Assembly (NCBI GenBank): GCA_019285755.1 | Contig: CP079103.1 | Span: 4,402,001 to 4,466,000 of the forward strand | Source of the DNA: Chitinophaga sp. E66 | GTDB taxonomy: Bacteria; Bacteroidota; Bacteroidia; Chitinophagales; Chitinophagaceae | Length of the DNA stretch: 64,000 nt | Direction of reading: 5' to 3' | Part shown: one piece after another, positions 29,341-38,525 of the stretch | Position numbering within the stretch: position 1 is the first letter of the stretch | Layout: each line of letters begins with the position of its first letter | Translations under genes and position numbers: made by a program | Notes under the pieces: model-generated | Databases searched by the model: none | What the model was told of the DNA's origin: nothing | The model's input: only the letters and a program-made list of their open reading frames with translations

Positions 29341-32300
29341 ATGAAAAAACACTTTACTTAATATGTTTCAGTCTGATGACCGCGCTGGGAAGTTTTGCCC
29401 AGTCGGGATTGTCGGGCATTAATTACCAGGCTGTTGCCCGCAACAATAACGGTTCCGTATTGGCCAACCAGGCTGTGAGCGTACGGTTCTCTATCCGTGG
29501 CGGCGGGCCTAATGGCGCCGTACAGTACCAGGAAACACATAACACTGCCACCAATAACATTGGTTTGTTCACGTTGCAGATAGGTCGCGGTACACCGGTG
29601 ACTGGCACGTTTGCTGGCGTTCCCTGGGGCAATGCCAATCAATTTGTACAAGTAGAAGTAAATACCGGCGGCGGATACCAAACGCTGGGCACCAACCAGC
29701 TGATGAGCGTGCCCTTTGCGCAGTTCGCCGCTAACGGCAATCCCGGGCCTGCCGGGCCTCAGGGACCTGCGGGACCCGCCGGACCTATGGGTGCAATCGG
29801 GCCTGTAGGGCCTGCCGGGGCAACTGGTCCTGCCGGAGCTCCTGGGGCCGCTGGTCCGATTGGGCCTGCCGGGCCTGTAGGGCCTGTAGGTCCTGCTGGC
29901 GCTGATGGGGCTACTGGGCCTGTGGGGCCTGCCGGACCTGTTGGCGCGATGGGACCTATTGGTCCGGTTGGGCCTGCTGGTGCAGTAGGGCCTGTGGGGC
30001 CTGCCGGACCTGCGGGCGCAGCGGGCTCCCAAGGGCCTGCTGGACCTGCCGGCGCTGATGGTGCTGCCGGGCCTGTTGGGCCTGCGGGAGTTGCGGGACC
30101 TGCGGGACCTATTGGTCCTGTGGGGCCGGCTGGTGCAGTAGGGCCTGTTGGTCCTGCCGGTCCTATAGGTGCAGCGGGGCCTCAGGGACCCGTGGGGCCT
30201 GCTGGTGCTGATGGAGCCGTAGGGCCTGTTGGTCCTGCCGGGCCTATAGGCGCAGCGGGCCCTCAGGGACCCGTGGGGCCTGCTGGTGCTGACGGAGCCG
30301 TAGGGCCTGTTGGTCCTGCCGGGCCTATAGGCGCAGCGGGGCCACAGGGACCTGTGGGGCCTGCTGGCGCAGATGGAGCCGTAGGGCCTGTTGGTCCTGC
30401 CGGGCCTGTCGGACCTGCGGGGCCGATCGGACCTATCGGACCAGCGGGACCAGTTGGACCTGCTGGGCCTCAGGGTGACATTAATGGCGTTGCCGCCGGT
30501 GGATCGCTGAGCGGAACTTATCCCAATCCTACCATCGCTAATGATGCAGTAAATACGGCACAGGTGCTGGATGGAGCAATCACATTGCCTAAACTTGCTG
30601 CGGGTGTTATCCCGACCAGCTTGCCTCCGAACGGAGCTGCGGGTGGCGATCTTGGTGGCACTTATCCTAATCCCAACGTGGCCAGGATTCAAACTATCCC
30701 GGTGGCGGTTGCCGCCCCATCGCAGGACAGGTGTTAAAATACTCCGGTACAGAATGGGCACCTGCTGCGGATAACGCAGGCGGTGGCGGGCTCACCCTTC
30801 CTTATGCCGCCGCGGAGAATAATGCAGCTACTTTATTTTCCATCACTAACAACGGAGACGGTACTTCTCTGGAAGGCGTTAACAATACCAGCACTAGCAA
30901 CATTGGGGCGGTGCGTGGCGTAGTGTCCTCTGCCTCACCGGGTGGCTTCTCTTCGGGAGTACGGGGCATCAACAATGGTACAGGAGGATTAGGCGTGGGT
31001 GTTTACGGATCTCAAAATGGTTCCGGATGGGGAGTATATGGTACTACGCCAAACGGGCTTGGTGTTTATGGTAATGCATCTGCAAACGGGTACGGCGTAT
31101 ATGCTAACAGCAACTCCGGAACCGGCCTGAACGCTACCAGTAACAATGGCATCGCTGCGAACTTCAGCATTTTCAACAATGCTAATAACAATACGGTCAT
31201 TTCCGCCAACTCAGTAGGTAATGGAACAATAGTGAACGTTTCGACAACTGGCAGCGGCGCAGGTGTAAGGGCATCTACAAATGCTGGTTTTGGTGTACAT
31301 GGCATCACCGCTTCACAAACCAGTGCGGGGGTAGTCGGCGACAATAATGGCGGAGGAGAGGCTATCGTAGGCCGGACAACCAGCGATATCGCAGGGTCAG
31401 TTGTAGGACGTAACGATGGTGGTGGATATGGCGTACGGGGCTTCATCGCTACCAATACCGCCAATACGGGTGTAGGCGTATTAGGCCAGGTAGGTTTAAA
31501 CAGCAGCACTGGCCGGGCTGGTAGATTCGAAAACTTCAACAACACAAACACTGACGCCAACACATTGGAAGTAGTATCCAACGGCAACGGCAATATACCG
31601 GACAATACGCTGGGTAACGCTTCTTCTTTCCTGTTAGATAATAACAACAGTGTAGGCGCGGCGGTAAGAGCTGAGGTCAATACGATCTTTGGTAACTTCG
31701 GAGCTGCCGGCGTATTTGGCATATCTTCCGGAACCGGTGGCCGCGCAGGTCTGTTCTATGCATCTAATCCCTCGGGCAACGGCGCATCCTCATCGCGTTG
31801 ACCGATGGCAATGGCAATGCCATCACTGCTAACGCAGGAAAAGATGGTAATGCGGTAGAAGCGAACATAGATGGAGCAGGCACTGCTATGTACGGATGGG
31901 TACCTACTTTCGCGACAGGGCGTGCGGCACGTTTCGAACATTTCAATGAAGACAACGATAATACCGTAGTCACAGCTAAAACGGTCGGTAATGGTAATGC
32001 CGGAGAATTTTTCGTTGATAATACCCAAGGAACCTCCGCAGGTGTCGTGGGTGTTGTGAATTCCATCTTTGCCAACTTCGGTACTGCCGGTGTATATGGC
32101 CGTGCCGATGGAACTGGCGGTACTGCAGGGCTTTTTATGTCTCCAATGCCACGAATCCCCGGCCTGCGCTCATTGCACTGACGAACGGCACCGGCGAAGG
32201 TATTGTTGCTAACGCCAACGACGGCAACGCCGTTGAAGCTAATGCCGATGGCAGCGGTACAGCGATATATGGCTGGACACCGAACTTCGGTACCGGCCGG

Positions 32301-32915
32301 GCGGGTCGCTTCAGCAACTTCAATACCTCAAATAGTCAGTCAACGGTAGATATCCGTAACGATGGCACCGGCACTGCGCTGATGGTGGATCATCGCGGGG
32401 CTTCAGGAAACATTGCCACGTTCAGAAGCGTAGGTGCCAACAGAGCCCGAATCGATAAAACTGGTCGCGGCTTTTTTAATGGCGGAACCACTAATTCCGG
32501 CGCCGACCTAGCGGAGGCGTTTGATGTTCACGGCGCCCTCACCGACTACGAACCGGGAGACGTAATGGTAATCTCCAAACACACCGACCGCATGATGGAA
32601 AAATCGTCGCAGCCGTATTCCACACTTGTTGCAGGCGTTTATGCCACCAAACCTGGCGTGCTGTTGACTGAGCGGGAGAATGCTGATGATATAGAAGATC
32701 AGATCCCCATGGGTGTGGTTGGCGTTATTCCTACTAAGGTATGTGACGAAGGCGGCCCCATCGAACGTGGCGATCTGCTGGTAACTTCCAGCAGACCTGG
32801 CTACGCCATGAAAGCTGATCCCGAAAAGGTAAAAACCGGCCAGGTGCTCGGCAAAGCCTTACAGGAACTGACTTCCGGCACAGGAAAAATTAAAGTACTG
32901 GTTAACGTGAAATAG
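29341..32915 (+). CDS. Collagen-like surface protein (cassette 2, gene 4)
   Basis: About 1,193 residues. Start MKKTLYLICFSLMTALGSFA at 29341; one A is missing near 29350, others near 30718, 31785 and 32140. Same order as its paralog: SGINYQAVARNNNGS N domain, about 247 residues of Gly-X-Y (29736-30480), linker, Gly/Asn-rich fibre blocks, and the C domain (GADLAEAFDV, YEPGDVMVIS, RGDLLVTSSRPGYAMKAD). The collagen part is about 40% longer than in cassette 1 because of extra 27-residue units. Confidence 0.85.
30141..30383 (+). repeat. 81-bp tandem repeat, three units, in the collagen region of cassette 2
   Basis: Units at 30141-30221, 30222-30302 and 30303-30383, each 27 residues of Gly-X-Y with core GPIGAAGPQGPVGPAGADG. 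High identity points to recent slippage or unequal exchange. Confidence 0.85.
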
Positions 32916-32942
32916 CGTTTCAACTTCGTGTATTCAATAACG

Positions 32943-32972
32943 ATGGCCGCTTCTTTTGAAGCGGCCATTTTA
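32943..32972 (+). terminator. Terminator after collagen-like gene 2
   Basis: Stem ATGGCCGCTT / AAGCGGCCAT, 6-base loop, then TTTTA. Confidence 0.8.
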
Positions 32973-33375
32973 CTTATCAGCATCCTTCGATTTCTCCACA
33001 TCGTTTGAATTCGTTGCAAAGTTTTTATACCTTACACAACGCTTAGACGAGCAACATATTTAACTATCGCTTTGAATAACCACCGCAGATAACTGCCTTT
33101 ATTTTACCATACTTTCATTGAATCACATTCAGATACATTGACCAAAACAAGTGAAGAAATGTTTGCATCTTAATTCAATTGCATCGAACCTTCAAGATAA
33201 TTCCATGTTTTCCGGTCACTGGTAAAGAACTTTGCTACTGCTTATTTTAGTCCCGGCTTACCAGGAGGTTTATTCTTGTGATGATTTACGGTCATGCAAT
33301 GAAAATGCCCTTGTGTAATACTGCAAAATAATCACCTATCCCGCCCTATTTTATCTACCTGGCTTAATCAGCCTA
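32973..33375. other. Intergenic, no gene seen
   Basis: AT-rich 403 bases between two plus-strand terminators. No convincing frame; could hold a small RNA or a decayed gene. Confidence 0.4.
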
Positions 33376-33403
33376 AAGCAGCCTCCCCGGGGCTGCTTTT
33401 TTA
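33376..33403 (+). terminator. Orphan terminator
   Basis: Stem AGCAGCC / GGCTGCT around TCCCCGG, followed by TTTTTTAT. No plus-strand gene ends nearby. Confidence 0.7.
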
Positions 33404-33685
33404 TATCAAAACCAGCGTCGATCACAGGCATTTGATTAAAGATCGGGGGCCGGTTATAGTTCGCGGTCCTGGCCGGCGGTATTCCACCAGAAAATACCAA
33501 CCGGGGCCAATACACTGGAGTTAATGAATTATAATGATCTTATTTTAAACAGAGAGGGGCGTTGATAAAAGCAGAAGGGTTCTTTATACCTGGATATGAT
33601 GGTTGGGGATATGCAGCTACTTCATTCGGGTGCGGCCTGTAATTACGGGGAGTTTCCTTTGACTACGATATGTTACAAAAACATA
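33404..33685. other. Intergenic, no gene seen
   Basis: 282 bases without a convincing coding frame or structured element. Confidence 0.4.
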
Positions 33686-33712
33686 AGGCTGATCCGGAAA
33701 CCGGACCAGCCT
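33686..33712 (-). terminator. Terminator after rpsG
   Basis: Stem AGGCTG / CAGCCT with an inner TCCGG / CCGGA, followed on the minus strand by a TTTTTG stretch. It shows that rpsG transcription stops here instead of continuing to fusA. Confidence 0.7.
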
Positions 33713-33750
33713 GTGATATGTTTACAAACCGTCTTAAAAAAACGGAATGG

Positions 33751-34216
33751 CTATACCTTGAAGTGGGAGAATGCTTTGTTAGCTTCAGCCATACGGTGGG
33801 TATCTTCTTTCTTTTTGAAAGCGGCACCTTCACCTTTGCTGGCAGCAACGATTTCGTTCGCCAGTTTCTCGGCCATGCTCTTACCATTTCTGTCGCCAGC
33901 GTAGCGAACCAGCCATTTGATGCTCAGAGACACCTTACGGTCGGGACGAACTTCAGCGGGGATCTGGAAAGTAGCACCACCGATACGGCGGCTACGTACT
34001 TCAACGGCCGGAGTTACGTTTGTCAGTGCTTTCTTCCAAACTTCGTAACCGTTTTCGTTGGTCATTTGGCTAACACGGTCAACCGCGTCATAGAAAATAC
34101 GGTATGCAATGCTCTTTTACCTTGCTCCATGATGTTATTCACAAAGCGGGTTACCAATTTATCCTGGAATCTGGGATCCGGAGCCAGGGGTAATTTTTCG
34201 CAGCTTGCTTTCTCAT
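33751..34216 (-). CDS. rpsG: 30S ribosomal protein S7
   Basis: Primary assembly protein of the 30S head. Start MRKQAAKKLPLAPDPRFQDK; two bases missing (near 34197 and 34112). The rest is intact: NENGYEVWKKALTNVTPAVE, RRIGGATFQIPAEVRPDRK and the end KAFSHFKV. Corrected length 155 residues. Confidence 0.95.
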
Positions 34217-34247
34217 TTATTGAAAAATTTCAACTATTTATTACAAA

Positions 34248-34628
34248 TTATTTTTTAGCCTTTTCCTTTTTAGTACCATACTTGGAACGGCTTTGCTTCC
34301 TGTCTTTCACACCAGCAGTATCGAGGCTGCCACGTACGATGTGGTAACGAACACCCGGAAGGTCTTTCACCCTACCACCACGGATCAGTACGATAGAGTG
34401 CTCCTGCAGGTTGTGGCCTTCACCCGGAATGTAAGCGATAACCTCCACTTTGTTGGTAAGCTTCACTTTCGCAACCTTACGCAGTGCGGAGTTCGGTTTC
34501 TTCGGAGTGGTAGTGTACACACGGGTACATACGCCACGACGCTGCGGGCAAGCATCCAAAGCTCTGGACTTGGATTTGGCCCGGATAATTTCTCTTCCTT
34601 TTCTTACTAATTGTTGTATTGTAGGCAT
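34248..34628 (-). CDS. rpsL: 30S ribosomal protein S12
   Basis: Decoding-centre protein. 126 residues, intact. RKVAKVKLTNKVEVIAYIPG and the streptomycin-contact region TPKKPNSALRK are wild-type in form (Lys present at the classic resistance position). Confidence 0.98.
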   Translation of the reverse strand: MPTIQQLVRKGREIIRAKSKSRALDACPQRRGVCTRVYTTTPKKPNSALRKVAKVKLTNKVEVIAYIPGEGHNLQEHSIVLIRGGRVKDLPGVRYHIVRGSLDTAGVKDRKQSRSKYGTKKEKAKK

Positions 34629-34701
34629 TCTTACCTATTTTATATTTTACTGCTGTTTTACAATGAAACCCGATGTTCCCGATAAAGGGAATTTGGGAGG
34701 G

Positions 34702-34730
34702 CAAAGGTATCACTTCCTATTACATTACAA
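34702..34730 (-). promoter_or_regulatory. rpsL promoter
   Basis: TTG (34728-34730), 18 bases, TACCTTTG (34702-34709) on the minus strand. The 20 bases 34690-34709 are the same as those at 14531-14550 before rpsJ. Confidence 0.75.
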
Positions 34731-34778
34731 AATAACCAGGAAGTTTTTTCCGAAAAACGGCCAATTAACGGGGATTCT

Positions 34779-35063
34779 CTAATAATAAAGCCCCGAAAGC
34801 TGGTCCCACTCCTCCTCCAGCGTGCCCCGGAACACAGGCTTCCCCGCCCGGGCATACCAGTACGCCGCATTCCCCGTATCCCCCTCCTTGCGATGGAGAT
34901 ACGCATGCACCCACGACCCGGCGCGAGAATGATCTTCCTGCGCTATGTCGTGGCTCCGGTCCCAGTCTCCCCTGCCATCCCACCACATGGCCAGCAAAGC
35001 GGGCGTTAACCCGGCCGGCGGCACGTCGTGCTGCAAAGTTTGCCTGAATACCGAAAGCGTCAT
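34779..35063 (-). CDS. Small conserved protein of unknown function
   Basis: 94 residues from MTLSVFRQTL. Contains ALLAMWWDGRGDWDRSHDIA and HAYLHRKEGDTGNAAYWYAR, a pattern I know from small uncharacterised Bacteroidota and proteobacterial proteins. Trp/Tyr/His-rich, no signal peptide or membrane segment. Function unknown. The start at 35063 is chosen over 35081 because family members begin near LPP/LQxDxPPxGLxPAL. Confidence 0.65.
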   Translation of the reverse strand: MTLSVFRQTLQHDVPPAGLTPALLAMWWDGRGDWDRSHDIAQEDHSRAGSWVHAYLHRKEGDTGNAAYWYARAGKPVFRGTLEEEWDQLSGLYY

Positions 35064-35141
35064 AAGGCCGCAAAGATACAAGGTTTCCCACTTTCACGCA
35101 AGCTGCCGCCTCAGTCCTTTATATACATGATATCCCCAAAT

Positions 35142-35172
35142 GAAAAGCCGGGCCATGCAATATGACCCGGCG
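35142..35172 (-). terminator. Terminator after ilvE
   Basis: Stem GCCGGG / CCCGGC with extra pairs inside; TTTTCATTT follows on the minus strand. Confidence 0.6.
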
Positions 35173-35194
35173 TCTCTATCAAGTCGGCTTATTA

Positions 35195-36299
35195 TCAATC
35201 AATTACAAAGTTCCAGCCACGCTCGTCTGCAACTTTTCCGGTACGGATCGCATCCAGCCGGTCGATCACTTCAGGCCCTACCACATATTTCGTGGTATCC
35301 AGGCTGATCTTGTGCTCTTTGTAGTCCAGTTGCTCAACGTAGGCCACGCTTGCCGCAGTACCAGTACCGAACACCTCCCGCAGGGTACCGTTTTCATGGG
35401 CAGCCACTACTTCCTCGATGGAAACAGGGCGCTCCTCCACTTCCAGGCCCATATCCGTCAGCACGTCGATCACACTGGCGCGGGTTACCCCTGCCAGAAT
35501 GGTCCCGTTCGTCAGGTCCGGCGTCAGGGCACGATTGCCAATGATCACGAACACGTTCATGGTACCGCATTCCTGCAGCCACTTGTATTCTGTGCCGTCT
35601 ACCCATAGGATCTGGTCATATCCGTCTTTACGCGCCTGCATGGTCGGGTACATGGCGCCGCCATAGTTACCGGCCGCCTTGGCGTAACCAACCCCGCCGG
35701 GGAAGGCGCGGATATATTTATCCTGCACCAGCAGGTGGATAGGCTTGTTGAAGTAAGGGCCCGAGGACTGTTAATCACCGCAAAACGGTATGTATCCGAA
35801 GGCCGTACGCCGATGAATTCATCCATCGCGATCATAAAAGGCCGCAGATAAAGCGAACAACCTTCGTTGGAAGGCACCCATCCGCGGTCCAGATCGATCA
35901 GCATGGCCATACCGCCAATAAACAGCCATTCCGGCACATCGGGCATCCCCATCCGCTCCGCGCTCTTGTTAAAGCGGGCATAGTTGTCGTAAGGGCGGAA
36001 AATCATCGGATTCCCCTGCTGGTCGTTATATGCCTTGATCCCTTCAAAAATCGCCTGCCCGTAATGCCAGGCGGCATTGGAAGGGCTTACCTGGAAAGGC
36101 TGGAAAGGCACGATCTCCGCATTCTTCCATTCCTTCCCGTCGAAATCGGCCACCAGCATATGGTCTGCATATTTCTTCCCAAATACCAGGTGATCGAAGT
36201 CTACCTCAGGAGCCTGCTCCGGGAGGTTTTCGTCACCTTAATCCTCTGCTTCGCTTCTTCCATCACGGTAGATTTAGCGGTGGGATATTCTACTGCCAT
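35195..36299 (-). CDS. ilvE: Branched-chain amino acid aminotransferase
   Basis: PLP enzyme (fold type IV) that interconverts Val, Leu and Ile with their 2-oxo acids. The PLP Lys is in GYAKAAGNYGGAM; the class signature is ECGTMNVFVIIG with TILAGVTRASV. Also HYGQAIFEGIKAY and EVFGTGTAASVAY. Two one-base losses (near 36222 and 35762). Two adjacent ATGs start the gene (36302 and 36299). About 368 residues; the two-domain eukaryote-like subfamily. Confidence 0.93.
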
Positions 36300-36428
36300 C
36301 ATGGTTTATCAATTTTATCTCAATATTTTTACACGCTCATTTGCATGATTCCGTTCCACCGAACGATCCGCAAATAAACGTTTTTTCCCACACATGGGAT
36401 TCTAACATTAAGTAATAATATCATATTT

Positions 36429-36926
36429 ATGAGCCTTGAGCGATTACAGCTGGACCCGTTTCTGTTGGCGCAAATGTACCACCAGCCTATCATTCCGGAG
36501 GAAATTACCGTCGTTCCCGCCGAGGCGAAAGCCATGCCTGAAATCAAATATTTAGGCGAAAATCAAAAAAACATCCTGCTGCTGATACAAAATGAAAGCG
36601 AAGCGTATTTGAGCGATGAATCATTCAATCTGCTCGCGAATATATTGAACGCATGCAAACTAGGCATGCAGGATGTTGCATTGGTAAACACGGCAAATTA
36701 TCCCGGCGCAAGGTTGCAGGATTATCTCACGAAGATCCCCGCCCGCCAGGCCATCTATTTCGCCGTTAATCCCGCCACACTGGGACTTCCACCCGCTCAA
36801 CCCTACGAGATCACCTCCTTTCAGGGCATCCCCGTCCTCTATTCGGACGACCTGCAACTCATTGCAACCGACAAAGCATTGAAAGGCAGGCTTTGGATGG
36901 GCCTCAAACAATTATTCGGAATTTAA
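36429..36926 (+). CDS. Conserved protein, possibly a DNA polymerase III psi-like subunit
   Basis: 165 residues, intact, soluble. N part LDPFLLAQMYHQPIIP; the middle predicts an alpha/beta domain (KNILLLIQNESEAYLSDES, LLANILNACKLGMQDVALVN); the end reads GIPVLYSDDLQLIATDKALK then GRLWMGLKQLF. The last part resembles the end of HolD-type psi subunits (PxLxxLxxxxxxKxxLWxxL). That is a guess from pattern only. It lies 8 bases before rdgB, so the two are probably co-transcribed. Confidence 0.6.
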   Translation: MSLERLQLDPFLLAQMYHQPIIPEEITVVPAEAKAMPEIKYLGENQKNILLLIQNESEAYLSDESFNLLANILNACKLGMQDVALVNTANYPGARLQDYLTKIPARQAIYFAVNPATLGLPPAQPYEITSFQGIPVLYSDDLQLIATDKALKGRLWMGLKQLFGI

Positions 36927-36934
36927 ACAAGCAT

Positions 36935-37518
36935 ATGGAACTGGTTTTGCGACGAACAACGAGAATAAAGTAAAGGAGATCCGCTCCATGCTGGGCGATC
37001 AGTTCTCCATCGTTACCCTCCGGGAAGCCGGAATAGACATCGATATCCCCGAGCCGCACCCTACCCTGGAAGAAAACGCCAGGAAAAGTCGCTCACCATT
37101 TATAACATGACCGGGAAGGACTCCTTTTCCGAAGACACCGGCCTGGAGATCGACGCACTCAACGGCGAACCGGGCGTTCTCTCCGCACGATACGCCGGCG
37201 AGGCCAAAAGCGCGGACGATAACATCGAAAAGGTAATCCGCCTGATGCAAGGCAACCCGCAGCGCTCCGCCCGTTTCCGTACCGTCATCAGTCTTTATCT
37301 TGATGGCGCTGAATACCAGTTCGAAGGCGTGGCCGAAGGCGAGATCCTTACCGAACGCAGCGGCGGAAAAGGCTTCGGATACGACCCGATATTCAAACCC
37401 ACCGGGGCGACCGCTCCTTCGCGGAAATGGAAATGAGCGAGAAAAACCAATTCAGTCACCGCGGGAAAGCCTTCAAAAAGCTCATCGCCTTTTACAGGAA
37501 CGCCATGGCAAGAGTTAA
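36935..37518 (+). CDS. rdgB: Non-canonical purine NTP pyrophosphatase (RdgB/HAM1)
   Basis: Hydrolyses ITP, dITP and XTP to keep them out of nucleic acids. Landmarks: MELVFATNNENKVKEIRSML, SEDTGLEIDALNGEPGVLSA, RYAGE, GKGFGYDPIFKPTG and EKNQFSHRGKAF. Four bases are missing (near 36943, 37085, 37409 and 37490). The last correction gives the end FLQERHGKS and a stop at 37518, overlapping the next gene by 14 bases; as written the frame wrongly fuses into the thioesterase. About 195 residues. Confidence 0.93.
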
Positions 37519-37945
37519 GATCGATATGCCGGACTCTTACCGGTTCATCACCCAGGTCCCCGTCCGGATCAGCGACATCAACTATGGCAACCACCTTGGT
37601 AACGACGCCATCGTGTCCATTCTCCACGAAGCCCGCATGCGCTACCTGGCGTCTTTCGGCGCCACCGAGCTGCAGGTCTTCGGCACCGCGCTCATTATGG
37701 CGGACCTCGCGATCGTATATAAAGGTGAGGGGTTTTACGGCGACCAACTGACAGTTGAAGTGACCGCGGAAGAATTCAGCTCCGTGGGCTTCGACCTTTT
37801 CTACCGCATCAGCACCTTCCGGGGCGGCGAACTGGCCATGATCGCCGAAGCCAAAACCGGTATAGTATGCTTCGATTACGACGCCCGCAAAGTGGCGCGC
37901 CTTCCGGAAGCACTTAAATCAGCACTTAGTAAAACCAACGCATGA
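37505..37945 (+). CDS. Acyl-CoA thioesterase (hotdog fold, 4HBT type)
   Basis: 146 residues, intact, from MARVKIDMPDSYRFITQVPV. Hotdog landmarks: RISDINYGNHLGNDAIVSIL, with the catalytic Asp-type position and the long helix, then HEARMRYLASFG. YbgC/FadM-like; likely cleaves an acyl-CoA in the cytoplasm. It overlaps rdgB and nadjacent nitroreductase (4 bases), so the three genes form one unit. Confidence 0.85.
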   Translation: MARVKIDMPDSYRFITQVPVRISDINYGNHLGNDAIVSILHEARMRYLASFGATELQVFGTALIMADLAIVYKGEGFYGDQLTVEVTAEEFSSVGFDLFYRISTFRGGELAMIAEAKTGIVCFDYDARKVARLPEALKSALSKTNA

Positions 37946-38516
37946 CGAATAACATACAGGACATCATCCTTTACCGCCGTACGGTGAAACCTACGGCCAT
38001 GAACGGAAAGAAAATCGACGACGAAACCATTCAGGAACTGTTGCAGCTGGCCGATTGGGCCCCGACCCACGGCCTTACCGAACCCTGGTACTTTATGGTA
38101 TACGGGGGCGATAAGGTACAGCAATTCTGCACCGACCATGCCGAACTGTACAAACAGTTCACACCTTCCGCACAGTTCATCCTGGGCAATTACGAGAAAC
38201 TGAAGACCCAGGGCGACCTGGCATCCCACGTTATTGCCGTGGTGATGAAGCGCGGCGCCAACCCTAAGATTCCCGAGATCGAGGAAGTGGCGGCTACCGC
38301 CTGCGCCGTGGAAAACCTCTGGCTCGCAGCCACCGCGAAGAACATCGCCGTGTACTGGGGCTCGGGAGGCATGACCTACTCCCCGCCATGCAGGATTACC
38401 TGGGCCTGCGGGACGAAGACAAGGTGATGGGATTCCTCTATCTGGGTTATACAGAAGAGGCTCCACGCACCGGCCGGCGCGTAAAGCCTCTTGAAGATAA
38501 AGTAAAGTGGATGTAA
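37942..38516 (+). CDS. Nitroreductase-family FMN protein
   Basis: Starts ATGA overlapping the stop of the thioesterase gene. Landmarks: ILYRRTVKP, LADWAPTHGLTEPWYFMVYG, VAATACAVENLWLAATAKNI and KVMGFLYLGY. These match the small FMN-binding nitroreductases that dimerise. One base is missing near 38388; corrected 191 residues. The physiological electron acceptor is unknown. Confidence 0.88.
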
Positions 38517-38525
38517 TCTGATTTA

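Noticed and set aside
29358..30761. 467-codon minus-strand frame opposite collagen-like gene 2
   Set aside because: Ser/Arg/Pro-rich reverse of Gly-X-Y codons; no support.
37427..37945. Fusion of the RdgB C-terminus with the thioesterase
   Set aside because: One lost T near 37490 creates it; the corrected frame ends RdgB at 37518 and the thioesterase has its own ATG.
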